Shown here piece by piece: positions 1 through 12,324 of a DNA stretch of 64,000 nucleotides. The stretch covers positions 668,501-732,500 of the forward strand of contig JALDNG010000087.1 in the NCBI GenBank assembly GCA_024349245.1. The letters run 5' to 3'. The notes beneath the pieces were generated by a model that saw only the letters and a program-made list of their open reading frames with translations, was not told where the DNA came from and did no database searches. The translations under genes were made by a program, and so were the position numbers. The first letter of the stretch is position 1; each line of letters starts with the position of its first letter. This DNA is from Neodontobutis hainanensis (lineage: Eukaryota > Chordata > Actinopteri > Gobiiformes > Odontobutidae).

Positions 1-425
1 CATAGGTTCTTTGGATATCTTTTTTTTATCCCTTTCTTGTTTTATACAGTTCAATTACCTTTTCCCACAGATCCTTTGACAATTATTTTGCTTTCCCCAT
101 GACTCAGACAGAAACATCCGTGCAGCACTGGATGAAAAATACAAGGGTCTGTCAGGAGCACAGAAACTCACTGACCTTTTATAAACACACTTATTACAAT
201 CAAACAGATCACAGGTGAGGATGGTTACCTTTAGGAGCCATTCAAACCTGTTTATGTCACTTGTGTGAATGTTGTCAGCCCAAAACCTTTGATCAGAGTC
301 ATTTGGGTAGTTTCTGTTTTCATTATGATTGAAAAAGAGTAAACACAATTGTTTGACAATAAATGGCTTCACCTAACCACTAACTATGAGTGAAAGAAAG
401 GTTTTTGTCATCTTTCATATTCTCT
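1..425. repeat. Probable decayed DNA-transposon repeat (Tc1-type family)
   Basis: The stretch resembles an abundant teleost interspersed repeat I associate with Tc1/mariner-derived non-autonomous elements, including the blocks ACAATTATTTTGCTTTCCCC and CAATAAATGGCTTCA. Termini are not visible and the left side leaves the window. A 105-codon minus-strand frame at 55-372 is a by-product and is not called as a gene. Family assignment is from memory of the repeat and needs a library search. Confidence 0.4.
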
Positions 426-2034
426 GGATTTTTTAATTTATTTATTTACACTTATTTACAGTGTCCCAATATTTTTGGAAATGAGGTTGCAGGTTAACTA
501 AGATGCAGCTAATAAACATTAATGAAAATATTTATTAGATGTAATGGTTGTTGTTTTTTTGTCTAATATTAACAATGTGACAGCTTTTCCTCTTTGTTGC
601 ATCAATTTGAAAGCTGGGTAAAAGAAACATACGTATTTCTAACAGAGTCTACGTAGATAAAAGATATGTTTTTAACATTGTATGTATGTCAGTAAGTAGA
701 TTTTTTTGCAAGTGTGGAAATGGCACATAATGCTTCTTGACTTTATCAACAGGACTTTGAGTTTAGTGTGAAAAAGAATGTGCAGCTCTTCTGCAAGACT
801 CAACAAAACACATTTTCTCAACTGGGACTTTTGTTTAGCCACCTTTGATGAATCTCACTACAATACATCTCATAAATGAATGCCAGAACTAATAGATAAG
901 CTTCCCCCTCCCCCATTTCTACTGCTGAATTAATAATAAATCATGTTTCAGAAAATATAAAAAATAGATCTTTCTGAAATAAATCTATATTTTATAAGAA
1001 ATCTATGAGATTAGCAAATGGCACACTTATGTCAAGATCTAGCACGAGCACATTGCATCAGAGCACACTTCAGCCTTCCAATAAACCATTCGCAGACAAT
1101 GACTCACAAATATATATTCTCTGTGACAAATCCAAAGAGGAATATTCCCTAAAAGGCCATTTTTTAAAACTGTATTTCCGCCTCTGAAGACTAACGCTGT
1201 ACTACTCCCATTTTATCAGCAACAGGAAGTGTAAACACAATGCCTTCTGGGAAATGCCAAAAGTCTGTTAATTAAGGCTCTTCATTTGAAAGGGCACACA
1301 CCCTTCCTGCTATTCAGTCGTGCACGTCTGGGTCTGCTGAGGCCTTCCGTCAGAGCCCAGCGCTGTCTCACCTTGTTCCGACGTGTCACACTTCATCTGT
1401 CCTCTGTTTATTATTTTTTATTGCCTGCTGTCAGTTCTCCTCTCCTTCATACGTCTCTTTAGATCCCGTGAAAATGGGGGCAGCATCTTGTTTTTCACAC
1501 TCTATTTTGGTTTACTGACTTTCACTCCACCTTTTGCTTTTATCACCCTCACAATTTTTCTTTCCATCATCTTTTGAAATACTGTGAAAGCTAAGCTCAC
1601 CTATAAACTCACCCACTTCTCACAAACAGTGCATCACCAACAACAGCAAATACCATAAAGACTATGTTTTTAGATTTAAGTCAGTTAAAGCAATTTATTG
1701 TTGTAATTTGAATTAAAAAGTCTTTCATTCACACAAAGTTTTTATTTTTAAACAGTATAGTAAAATAAAAAACATTTTCTAATACTATGTTCTAATAAGG
1801 ATGATGCTATGTCCAGATAAGAAAAATGAATAAATCAACTCAATTTTATTTAAAGTGTAAATTAAAGTTGTGTTAGTTGTGTGGTACACAGTTTTAAAAG
1901 CGAAGTGTTATAGCTTTGCAGAGTAAAAAGAGAATAGGTTTAATTTTTGATTTAAATATGACTAAAATCATGTCTATTCATGTTTTGATTTTAGACATAA
2001 ATTTAGCAGCTGAGGTATAACATTTGGTTGTATT
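426..2034. other. Gene-free AT-rich stretch with one CNE-like block
   Basis: No coding signal. The only block that stands out is 1080-1350, which is complex and non-repetitive (see separate entry). From 1600 to 2030 the sequence is AT-rich and featureless. Confidence 0.5.
1080..1350. promoter_or_regulatory. Candidate conserved non-coding element
   Basis: Non-repetitive, balanced-composition block inside AT-rich surroundings. It contains a homeodomain-type TTAATTAAG core near 1270 followed by TTCATTTGAAAGGG. No reading frame is convincing. The call rests on appearance and on the expected HoxD 3' domain context. Conservation could not be tested. Confidence 0.22.
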
Positions 2035-2140
2035 GCCTAATTATGTTAACAAGGGGAAGCATGACAATAAAATAGAAAAAATCCAAATAGTATAAGACCC
2101 AGTATTGATCCCTGGGGTACACCATATTTAACAACTTCTA
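2035..2140 (-). mobile_element. L2/Rex1-type LINE reverse-transcriptase fragment, frameshifted
   Basis: The minus strand encodes VKYGVPQGSILGL, the conserved motif that precedes the catalytic block in L2/Rex1-clade LINE reverse transcriptases. It is followed, after a frameshift, by LPLVNIIR, which also fits that region. About 100 bases survive with at least one frame change. It is a dead relic; the rest of the element is not recognisable nearby. Confidence 0.6.
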
Positions 2141-2725
2141 TTAACTACTACTATTATTAAATACATAAATGAGTCTGGTCTGATGCCCTTTTCAACATTG
2201 TAAAAACATTGTTAAAACTTTCTCCCCATTCAACTTTTGCAAACAATCAAACTCCCACAGGTTTTCTAATTTTGTTTCATTGTAATTTACTAACTGTCAT
2301 GGACAAATTATTGTTTTATTCTGGCAAGAAAATCTGACATTTCAGCCATTCATATTTCCCAAGCTTTGCATTTTAATGTTAAATGCCATAAATCTGACAC
2401 TGTATTTGTCAGGCTAATATTGTTTTGTTAATAAATGTGGGTACACATTGTCAGTGGTCTTAACAACTGTGTAAAAGTATAATAATAAGGTTGAGGTTGA
2501 GACACTTTAATTTGCATTTTAAGCAGGTGAAATAAAGATAAATACTTACGTACATGTTGCATAACAGGATACATTTTTTTAAATGTGAGCATACATTAGA
2601 CAGCAAAACCTCCTCACTAATCCATGATTTACGTCTAAACATTTAGTTTTATTCCAACTGACATCATCTATTCCACTCTGGGTAAACTAACAAGTCTTAC
2701 TTGCCGTGTTTGGGGCGGTTCAAAC

Positions 2726-3099
2726 TAGAGATGCTCCGATCAGCATTTTTGGGGCCGATCACCGATTACCGATCACCAAAATCATGATCTGCCGATTGCC
2801 GAAGAGTAAGAACGATGTGTGCTTTCACTTCAGAGAGTCTCCAAAAGTCTCCAGAAAAAGTTGTTAGATTTGTTATTTTGAAAATGTGTTGCTAAAGGGG
2901 TCTGAATACTAAATAAAAAATATATATATAGCAACAAAGGCGCTAAGTTGGCAACACTGCATGCATTTGTGAAAAAGTCTCACTATTTACGTCACGCGAC
3001 CGGCTTTATTGATCGGCGCTTTTGGGGTTTGCCGATCAAGCTATTTTTTGTCAATATTGGCCTATCATGATTGATGGCCGATCAATCGGAGCATCACTA
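2726..3099. mobile_element. hAT-type MITE with 8-bp target-site duplication
   Basis: The termini are inverted: TAGAGATGCTCCGATC on the left and, read inwards from the right, TAGTGATGCTCCGATT. The flanks carry a perfect 8-bp duplication, GTTCAAAC, at 2718-2725 and 3100-3107, which is the hAT signature. The element is 374 bp with no transposase. Internal inverted GATCGGC/GCCGATC motifs are frequent. Removing it restores a continuous flank (GGTTCAAACGGACTC). Confidence 0.88.
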
Positions 3100-3107
3100 G
3101 TTCAAAC

Positions 3108-4742
3108 GGACTCTGATTGCTCTGTTAGCACAGTTCACTTGGATAAGTGTGAATGCTCCAGACAAACCTCAATGCACACCAAACAAGTGCGCCGAGACCC
3201 ATCAAAACAGAGGTCTACGGATACTTCCAAGGAAACTCTGGTGCGGTTTGATTCAAGTGTCAACCTCAAGTGGACCATAGACAATCTCAAACAGGAAGAG
3301 CTTCATAAACTGGCAACGTCTAACGTCACATAATGCTTAGTTTCCCCGAGGTCTGAAAAAACTAAACAAAACAATATTGTCCAACTGAATAAAATGAGAA
3401 GAGGTTAAATGTGAAGCACTGAGAAACTAAAATTCTATGGTGATAAGCTTATTATTAGCATTTGGGCTACAGTCACATCTAGCGTGTTCTTTGAAAAATG
3501 TTTTTAAAAAATTTAAGAAATGTTTCTCTGTTTAGTCTGCAGATTTAGATGCCAGCTGTGAACGATCAACAGATCTGGGCTTTTAGCTGATGAACTAAAC
3601 TAAATGAATTGTTTTCTGTTTTGGTGCGAAATATTGATGCAGACTACAAGTTTGAACGCATCTTTACACCCAACTCTTTAAGGAGTCTTGGTGCACAGGC
3701 ACATGGCAGCTTTCACACTTATCCAGATGCATGTTAGGTTCTGATTATATTCCAGTTCATTGTTGTTGTTGATCTTGCCAGTATCCTTTTTAAGGTTACC
3801 TCTGCAGAGGAGTCATGCCCCTGTCTGACTGCAGGATTATACAAAGTTATTTCTCATGTCTTATATCAAAGGCACCTTTCAGGGCTATGAAGAATAAATA
3901 ACATCCAGGAATATCTGTAATTACATCTGAACATTGTCCGCGGGCGAGGGGTGCGTGAGGGTGACAGAGCGACGCACACAGATACAGTTGTCATTCTGCG
4001 CTGTGTTTTTGACTGGCAGACAGGTCTGACCCACTTTCACTGCACCAAAGGCAAAACTGAAAACAAGACTTTATATACTCACATTGGAGTATAGGTCGGC
4101 AAAGTTCAGGCTGAGGTGTAATGTTGGAAACCGAGAATACATTTTGTTCATGTTACATGGAACAAAGTTCTTTGAATGACAGCTCCTCCTCTTCCTCACT
4201 AATTGATGAACATAATACACTAGGGAACATATTGCTGTTCTACAACTGGTGCAGGAAAGTGAATTCATTTAATGGTTAAGTTTATGGAGTACTTCTTATC
4301 AGGCAAAGAAATCAAAAATATACTGTTATATACAACTTACAACAAGCAACTAGACTTTCTACCTAAAACCCATGTAAAATATGCTGTGTTAAATTATGTA
4401 CAGTATTTATGGCTTCAGATGTGGCAATTTGACCACAAATTTATGCAGCTAAAGTTTTAGTTAAATCAATGACAAAACATTCTATCTTCTTCATCCTAGC
4501 GTTTGTCCCGCGCAATGGTAGGCCTTTAAAGCTAAATATATCAGTGATATCACTGACTATATAGTAAACTATAAAGCTTTCTGTTTAGAGCAAAGTTTTT
4601 TGGGATTTTTTTACAGTCACTCATTATACACACATGTAGCCAAAAGTATTTTTTGCAATTAAAAATGTCACTGTTGCTACAGATGCCACAGTTTTTAATA
4701 TTATTGCTGTTTTAGGCCCGGAATACTTCATACTAGCTCTTA
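3108..4742. other. Gene-free stretch
   Basis: No supported gene. A 103-codon plus frame (3022-3333) begins inside the MITE and runs across its boundary, so it is not a conserved gene. At 3940-3980 there is a short GC-rich patch with several CG dinucleotides. The rest is unremarkable. Confidence 0.5.
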
Positions 4743-4764
4743 ACTCCATCTAGTGGTACAAAGT
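4743..4764. repeat. 22-bp block repeated exactly at 56126, with CTCF-like core
   Basis: The 22 bases starting ACTCCATCTAGTGGTAC recur unchanged at 56126-56147, although the flanks differ. Read on the minus strand, the core CCACTAGATGGAG differs from the CTCF consensus CCASYAGRKGGCRS at one position. It may be a remnant of a dispersed repeat that carries CTCF-like sites. Confidence 0.5.
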
Positions 4765-7700
4765 AGTACAACAAGCACCCAGGACACTGAATCCTCTGTC
4801 ATTTGTCTTTGGTATACTTTCAAGATGGTTATTTCAAACAGTGAAATGGTATTTCAAGTACATATTAGAAGTAAATTCATAATGACAAAAGTAATCAACA
4901 CTACTACTATCTGCATAAGGATAAGAGGGCCACCACATGACTCCATCCATCCAAAGGTTAGTAGGACCTATAATCCTTTTACTGCATGTGTTGAAAATTA
5001 CCTTTGAAATATACCTGAAAGCATTAACATTTTAGTGTATCTGAAGAAATCTTTAAATTTCTTAGATGTGTGGTTATTACCAGAAAAGAAAAGTGAAATA
5101 ATCCTCCATTGCAGTGAGGCCAAAGGACGGAGGTATCAGTATCAGTATACTACTGCAAAGAAAAACAAACAACAATAGTACAAGAACAATGCTAATGTTT
5201 ATGTTGTCTGCTCTTGTGTAGAACATTGACAGCAAATGCATTTTTTTAAATCAAAAACCTGACACAGCTGTTGCTAATAAATGCTAGTTCTGTGTGTCAC
5301 TACTCTGAGAATCTGACTCATATAATCAACCAGCAGTAAAGTAACTGTCCCACACTGTTGGAACCAAAAGTTGAGGGGGTTGCCAAAGTGATATGGAAGG
5401 CTAATCTGGGGATTTTATATTTTTCAATCTGTACTTTACCACTCCAAAAAGAATAAGGATTATAGACACTTCATATCGATCTGAAGTCCAGAGCACCCCT
5501 CTAACACAGTTTCCTTACTCGGGTTGACCTGCCTAAATGGAGGGTTTTGTTGATGTGTATACTCGGCGCACAGACAGTGATTTCTCACAGTCAAAGTCAA
5601 ATCTCGGATGCTGCACTCCTCTGAATAGTTTGTGCCTGTTGTCGAGATTAAAACAAGTTTAATTACAAAGCTGCCTCTAACAATCTGTCTGTCAGTGACT
5701 CACACCAGGGTACGCTTGTGCACGCGCTCGTACGCATGCACGGCGTCCTCTGTGACTTTCTGTCATGTTGCCGGGTTTACTCCTGAGCTGATTGGTGCTA
5801 AAGCGTTTGCCAGTAAATTTTATTTTCGCACACATTCAGACAAATCAGGTTTTATGGCAGAGAATGGCTCATGAATGATATGAGGCAGCTGTGAAAGTGA
5901 CAGTAACGACCGAGAGGAATGTGGAAATCATTTAAAGCCCAGTCTGCCATCCACATTGGGTTTGGCTCATCCACTTTTTAGCTGAAGGCTAATTTATACC
6001 ACTTTATGTAGAAGGGCCCTGTTGTGAGGAGTCAGGTTTCTATGAATTAATGGCATATACTGTACACTATCCAGCCAAGTCCATATTTTATACTGTAGGC
6101 CAATTTACAACTTCATATGCTTTTCTTTCAATTGTCATAGCAACATTAGCCTAGCCACCCATACCCAGTAATGTCACAAAAATGTTTTGGTCCAATTGAA
6201 AAGAATCTGGAATCACTTTGCTTTTCAAATAGTTTTACTGGGTAGAAATTTTGTTTGACCAGTAATAATTTAATGCTTTGTATCTCTGATTGGTTGTATG
6301 TCTATCCAACTGAACTACAGGCAAAAGACAGTACTGGAAAAAAAAAGATTTTCCTGATTGACCTTCTTTTATGCCCCTTCCTGTGACAATGGACGTACTT
6401 CCTCCCACCTATATCCAATCTTCATTTGGCCTTCATGCAAGCTTTTTTCGAAATAGGGGCTAAAGTACCAGCCAAATTGTCTAATATGGTCCAAAAATGT
6501 GAATAAAATTTCTTTAAACAAAAATGTACTATTTGCCAGTGACAATGGAGGCTGACCATTTTTGTCAACCATTAATGTTGCTATGGTTTGCTTTTAAATT
6601 ATAGTAATTAATTAGAAGTAAAAGTAATCAGCAACACTTTTACCCAAGTAATAGTATTCAGTGAAAAACTACTTAAATCATCAAAGTATTTCTTGGAGAA
6701 GGACATTGAGCAAACTAACAACTCCACTCCAACCCTTAAACTCAGGACCTTGTTGTAGGGAGACAACAGTTCTATACATTGTGCAGTTAATTAAACTGTA
6801 AAAAAAAATCAAAAGAATTCTAAATGAGCTTCAGTAAAAGTTAAAAGTTTTGAAGACATTTACTCATAAAGAAAAGTTAGGGAAGTTCAAATACTTGAAT
6901 AAATGAACCTTGTTACCTCCCACCTTTAGTTACATGTTGCTGGACACCCATCAGCCAATCAGAAACAAGAATTTAAAAAGACTAGTGTGAAAAAATAAAT
7001 CTGTAATGTTATTTTACCATTTGACTTTTACAACCTTTATCTTCAACACATCACAGCCAAAGAGCTAGAGGTCCCTTGATAAAACTGTACAATCATCTTG
7101 CATTGTTTGAACATATGTATCATACATATATCTACCAATCAGAATAATTGCAGACACTCACGAGTGTCAAGGCAGGTTTGAATATGGCAACTTTAGATGT
7201 AGAAACATACAAAGTGGTATAGACAATGTGAAAGGGAGATACAGGTCAGTAAGTGAAACTAAAAGTGGGTCTTTCAGCAGTAATCACAGACTTGAGCTGC
7301 ACTAACATGGCCCCAGCTGGACAGCTTGTCAACCACTGACATATCTGACTGAATGAATGGCTCTAATCACAAATCTTGTGTGTGTGTCTAGTCCTTGTGT
7401 GTGTCTGTGGGAGGCTGAAGTCACCCAGATGGCAAAGGATTTTCCCTGATAGTTCCCTCTTCAGGAATTAGACCAGTGGCTTTAGTTGCATCAACGGCTT
7501 TTCAACATAACAACCAAATCAAATCACCTCTGTCGCTCTGAGGCACCGAGCCAGATACACGCAGAAAATCCAAGCTCTTCAAGTCGAGACTAGCCAGATT
7601 TGAATTACAAGTCTCAATAAAAATCACATCAAAGAATGTGTTAGTGATACTCCCTCAGCCAGCACCCACATGATCAAAAAAATAAACCATGCCAAAGACG

Positions 7701-9290
7701 TCTACAGCTGACAAAATGTCACCCCTCGACAGATCTTCCCACTTTGGAAATAATAAATGTTGGCATCAATACTTTATAGCCACGCCAAGCTGACATCAAC
7801 TTGACAGCCGACGGAGGAAAAAAATGTTTTCCCTTGCAGCTCTACCGGTGGATATTGTTACCCGTCTGCTCTGTCCACACATGGGATCATATCGTCTTAA
7901 TGGTCACTGCCGTCTGTCTTGAAGAATGACATCGCAGCCCTCGAAGTAAGCAGTGCTCAGTTTACAGCATTCACATCCTCACATGTGAACAGTAACATTA
8001 TCGAAGGGCTCCTCAGGCATCCTTTCAACTTGTTACCTTGGTCTGTTTGAGACACTTTGTCCGGTATTATGAGTAGAGTGACTGTGAAAGTAGCCTGTGG
8101 CGTTTTGGGAAGGATCTGGGTTACCATTCTCTGCTTGCAATTAAAGAAAAATAATGTAAATTCATAATCCCGACAAATCTTTGATAATGCTTTTTTCTAT
8201 TCACCACACGTTTTTCTGTTAAAGGAAATGAAAATCAAACTCACCATTAATATGGAAATTCCAACTCAAGCTCAGGTAAAATTCTGGCTTGATCTTCTGC
8301 TGTGTGTAAGCCTTACTGCTACACTGTTAATTTGGCAGGCAGTGTCAGAAACCAGTGGTTGGTGATTGTCTGCTCATTAGAGGGTGAAATGTCCCAGTGA
8401 TTCCGATGTCTGGTCCTTGCCGCTGCACTGTGTCTGCTTTTGTCAGCTCCCAGGGAGAGCAGCAGGTGTTCACTCTGCCCCCAGGCTTGAGTAACAAGGT
8501 CTATGTACAGCTCCTTCAGAATGGAGACAAGAAAATCAATCCAATGGTAAGATTTTGAAAGTAAAAGTATTTTGTGAGTGTTTACAGATGTTTCTTCAAT
8601 GGCAAATCCTGCAGTCGGAAAAAAGCCCCTCAATTGCTGTCTTTTCCAGTTTTCCTTAAGTGATTCCAACAGGTTTTCCAACCTCGTGTCCGCTGATGTT
8701 GTTCAGTCATCCAGTAGCCCACAACTATTGAACCACAACTGTCCACTCTGACCGCAACTCCTCTCTTCCACTCACATAGGTCTGCCCACTTCCTTTTTTC
8801 TTTTTTTTTTTTTTTTTGTTTTTGGAGGGGATCAGCCTTGTTTTCCTGTCTGGTCCTGAAAGGGTGGGGTGGGTAACAAAGCGAAAAGACAGGAAAGCAT
8901 GTGCCTAAAGAGCTCCAGAGACGCTTGAGCTAGAGAGATGCAGCCGGCGCGGTGGTGGTGGTGGAGTTGTTGTTGCTGGAGGAGGATGGAGTGAGTGTTA
9001 GACAGAGGAGAGAGGGAATACAAAGGGGAGGGGGCTAAGGTGAGAGAGGCGTTACTTACTTGCGAGTGCTTCTTGGCGTGGCAGGGGCTGGGGGGAGATT
9101 TATTATTCATGTGTGGGAGATAAGGATTAAGTTAAACAGGTTATTGGGGATAATCCGGAGAGATTTCCCCACATGAGGCTAGTAAATATTTCACAGGGCT
9201 GACTTTGGCTGCTGGATGTGTGCATGTGTGAGTGTATCTGACGGAGAGATCTTGTCTAAGCTGGTAAATGAGATGAGAGGGATGCCCTGC
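4765..9290. other. Gene-free stretch with one CNE-like block
   Basis: No supported gene. 5755-5960 looks like a conserved element (separate entry). A poly-T tract lies at about 8790-8818 and a short GGTGGTGGT run near 8950. Minus-strand frames at 8319-8681 and 8832-9110 show no domain or family likeness and are not called. Confidence 0.5.
5755..5960. promoter_or_regulatory. Candidate conserved non-coding element
   Basis: Complex, non-repetitive block including CTCATGAATGATATGAGGCA and AGCTGTGAAAGTGACAG. TGAATGAT resembles a PBX-HOX composite site and TGACAG is the MEIS/TGIF core; the two lie within about 30 bases. An open frame at 5632-5874 overlaps but has no recognisable product. The call rests on motif content and context only. 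Confidence 0.25.
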
Positions 9291-9393
9291 CACACACACA
9301 CACATACATACACATACACACACGCATACACACACACACACACACAAACACATACACATACACACACACATACACACACAAACACATACACAC

Positions 9394-9424
<31 letters not shown>

Positions 9425-9632
9425 TACACACAGACACACACATACACACACACACAAATATACACACACACATACACACACACACACACGCACACGCATA
9501 CACACATACACATACACACACACATACACACACACGCACACGCATACACACACACACGCACACACACACGCACATGCACACACACACGCACACACACACA
9601 CACACGCACACGCACACACACACACACACACT
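9291..9632. repeat. Imperfect (CA)n microsatellite, about 340 bp
   Basis: Runs of CA interrupted by CATA, CACG and CAAA units. It produces long repetitive frames on both strands (Cys-Val or His-Thr) that are not genes. No flanking structure suggests a mobile element. Confidence 0.97.
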
Positions 9633-12216
9633 TTAGAGGGAGTTCAGTAATTTGGTGAATTGGACAGGAAAGCAGGCTGGATGTTTTTACACGAACCTCT
9701 TATGGCAGTTGAGTGCTAATGGACTCCACAGATGACAGAGTTTCTTTGAGAAAGTAGAGCCACAAAATGTCATGTAGGATGTTGCAGAACAGATTCATGT
9801 CTAATTATCATTGTGACATTTATAGCTCCCAATTAAAGATGTTTTCCATCAATGGCTTGACAATTTAACAGATCCTTCCAGAATGATTAATGAGTGATGT
9901 CTGTTTTGATGTTTTAAATACTTTTTTGTTCAATGATAATGCAACACTATGGTTCTGTAAAGACAAGAAATCAGAAACACAATCTAGTATAGCATTGTTC
10001 TATCATATCTAGAACAGCAGAAAGTAGATCTTCAAAGTGTCAGCCTGGCATATTGCAGAACTCTGAACTACAGACCATAATATTGTTTACAGTTTCCTCA
10101 GCAAAGCCATGTCTATTACACTAATGCAAAGCATTAAGATATTGTAACAGACCCTGTTTCAAAAAACAGCCACTTGTGCCAAACTACAGGCAACTGGGGC
10201 TGATCTGAGCAGCTCGTTACTCCATCTCTTCGGCACTTTTTGACTCATGCTATGTACTACAACACTGTTTTGTTTGGTTTTGTTTTCTTATATTTCTGTC
10301 CTGCAGCTCACTGATCTCAGACTTCCACTGCTCTATGTTGTTCAAAAGCCCAATGCAGGGGATAGTTCAGTTTTTTTCTGATGGAATTTACAGGAATCAG
10401 GCAAAAAAGAAAATATTTCAGTCTTGCTATTGTTGGACCTTGTGTTTTTTTGATGGGCAGGCCAATGCTCATATTTAATTCATGTGAATGGTTTTGTAAT
10501 TGTTAAAACCAAATCCTGTCTCTCCTTTTTGTTGTATTACCCAATTCACAAAAAGATTTCTCTGTTGCAGGATGAAATATTAATACATATTGTTTTCCTT
10601 TTGCCTTTTATTTGTTGGAATTTAATACTTGAAAACAGCCAGGATAATTCAAAAGTCCACTTTTATGTCCACCACCTCCACTCTCACAATACACTCCCAG
10701 TCATTTGTTCAACTCTGTGGTTTTGATTAAGTACTTGATCTATGTTTAAAGACTATTGTCCTGGATCCAATTTTAAACACATGCTTATGGTTATAAAATG
10801 GGCACGCTTCAAAGAGACTAATGTCACACAAAACTGAGAACAGCCCTCTGAGTGCTATGATCCTGTGTTTCCCCGACCTAGCCATACATCTCCCGTGACC
10901 CTCTGCTTGAGCACACTCGCAGTCAGCTGACCTACCTATTGGTCTGATCCCCTCTGCATAAGCACACGTCACTTTAGCTCAAATTGTTCATGTTACTCTC
11001 CATGACAGCCAGCATCTTGGCTGAACAATGAAACATACTGCATCTATGAGTCATGTTTCCAAACAAAAACAAGGACAATTTTTACAGTGTTTGTCAGTGT
11101 TTGTGGACAGTGAGGAAAGCCAGAATATCGTCTGATGAAAAACATTTTGAAGTTTATAAAATAGCATTCATGTAACAATTCAAACCAAATTTCATCATTC
11201 AAGGTCTTGCATTGTTCTGTCTAATCTTTGTCTGAAGTACCTTTTGTTGAAGTAAAAGATATGCAAAGTCTCTTAAGAACTGGAGAGAAGCCAGACCGTG
11301 GTTCAATTTGGTCTGAGGCCTGTTGCGCAAAGTTGGGGTTTGGATTTTTACCGGGGTAAGCTGAGGTTTTGGTTTAAACAAACTCTCAGTACGTTGACAT
11401 GCAGAATTTACCTGGACTATTGTCATAGTTCAATTAAGCCCCATCAGCATGAATTCTTATTTAGTCTGAGTTTACATGCACAGGAAAGAACCAAAGTACT
11501 GTGTCCCCATCCTCTGCTCCAGTCTTTATATTAAACAGTATTCAGCTTTTGTTAAAAATAGAAAAGAAGATAAAGTACAAACTGTCTCGTTTAGAGCTTT
11601 TTATGCTAATAAAACTGGCTGATTTGCTCAGTAATCATCAAGTTATAAATTCTTGTCTTGAACATGCTCAGAGCGTTGTCCTTAATCCAAGTGAGCTGTA
11701 GCCTACATGCAGCAATTGTCCAACAATGAATCACAAGGTGTTTTACTCCTATTTAGAGAAAATCAAAAGACTGCCGCTCCAATTTGATGTAAGGTGTTTA
11801 GAACTCAGGTTATAATCAGAGGCAACAATTCAAGTTTCTCCACGTGCATGTAAATGTACTGAGTGAGTATTACATGAGTAGTGGTTTGGTTCTGAGCAGG
11901 TTTCATTGCCATGGTAACCTACTCTACACACTGCTCCAGAGCAGGTTTTGGTTTGGTTCAGGGACTTCAAAACCAAACTACTCAGCTGTGAACAAAGTCA
12001 AAACAATCAAACACATTACAAATAAACCTTTGAACACCTATTTCAGTAATTTTTTTGTTTGTTCTGGTGACAGAGGATACACTTTATTACAATCTGCACA
12101 AGAACAATGAAGAGGACATGAACCACCACTTACAGAGGACAGTTTTTACAATAGTTTTGAATTTGGGTTACAAATAAGTTTTATCTTTTCTAGACAAACA
12201 CACCAAAACATTTTAC
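9633..12216. other. Gene-free stretch
   Basis: No supported coding exon. Around 10860-10980 there is a less AT-rich, complex block that might be constrained, but no strong motif. Frames at 10484-10972 and 11199-11701 are short and unrecognised. Confidence 0.45.
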
Positions 12217-12324
12217 GGTAACACTTTATTTGACACTACACTTGATACATTGTATCAACCTCATTAAGTACATTAAGTACAAGTAACACACTGTGTAAAG
12301 TGTAGTGTCAAACAAAGTGGGACC
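12217..12324. mobile_element. Small palindromic MITE
   Basis: About 27 bp at each end form an imperfect inverted repeat: GGTAACACTTTATTTGACAC on the left matches, read inwards from the right, GGTCCCACTTTGTTTGACAC. Length is about 108 bp, with no coding capacity. The target-site duplication is unclear, so the superfamily is left open. A sequence like its interior (CCTCATTAAGTACA) recurs at about 18258-18300. Confidence 0.65.

Noticed and set aside
3022..3333. 103-codon plus-strand frame
   Set aside because: It begins in a hAT MITE and crosses the target-site duplication, so it cannot be an old conserved gene.
9141..9650. Four long frames rich in Cys-Val or His-Thr
   Set aside because: They are translations of the (CA)n microsatellite in different frames and strands.
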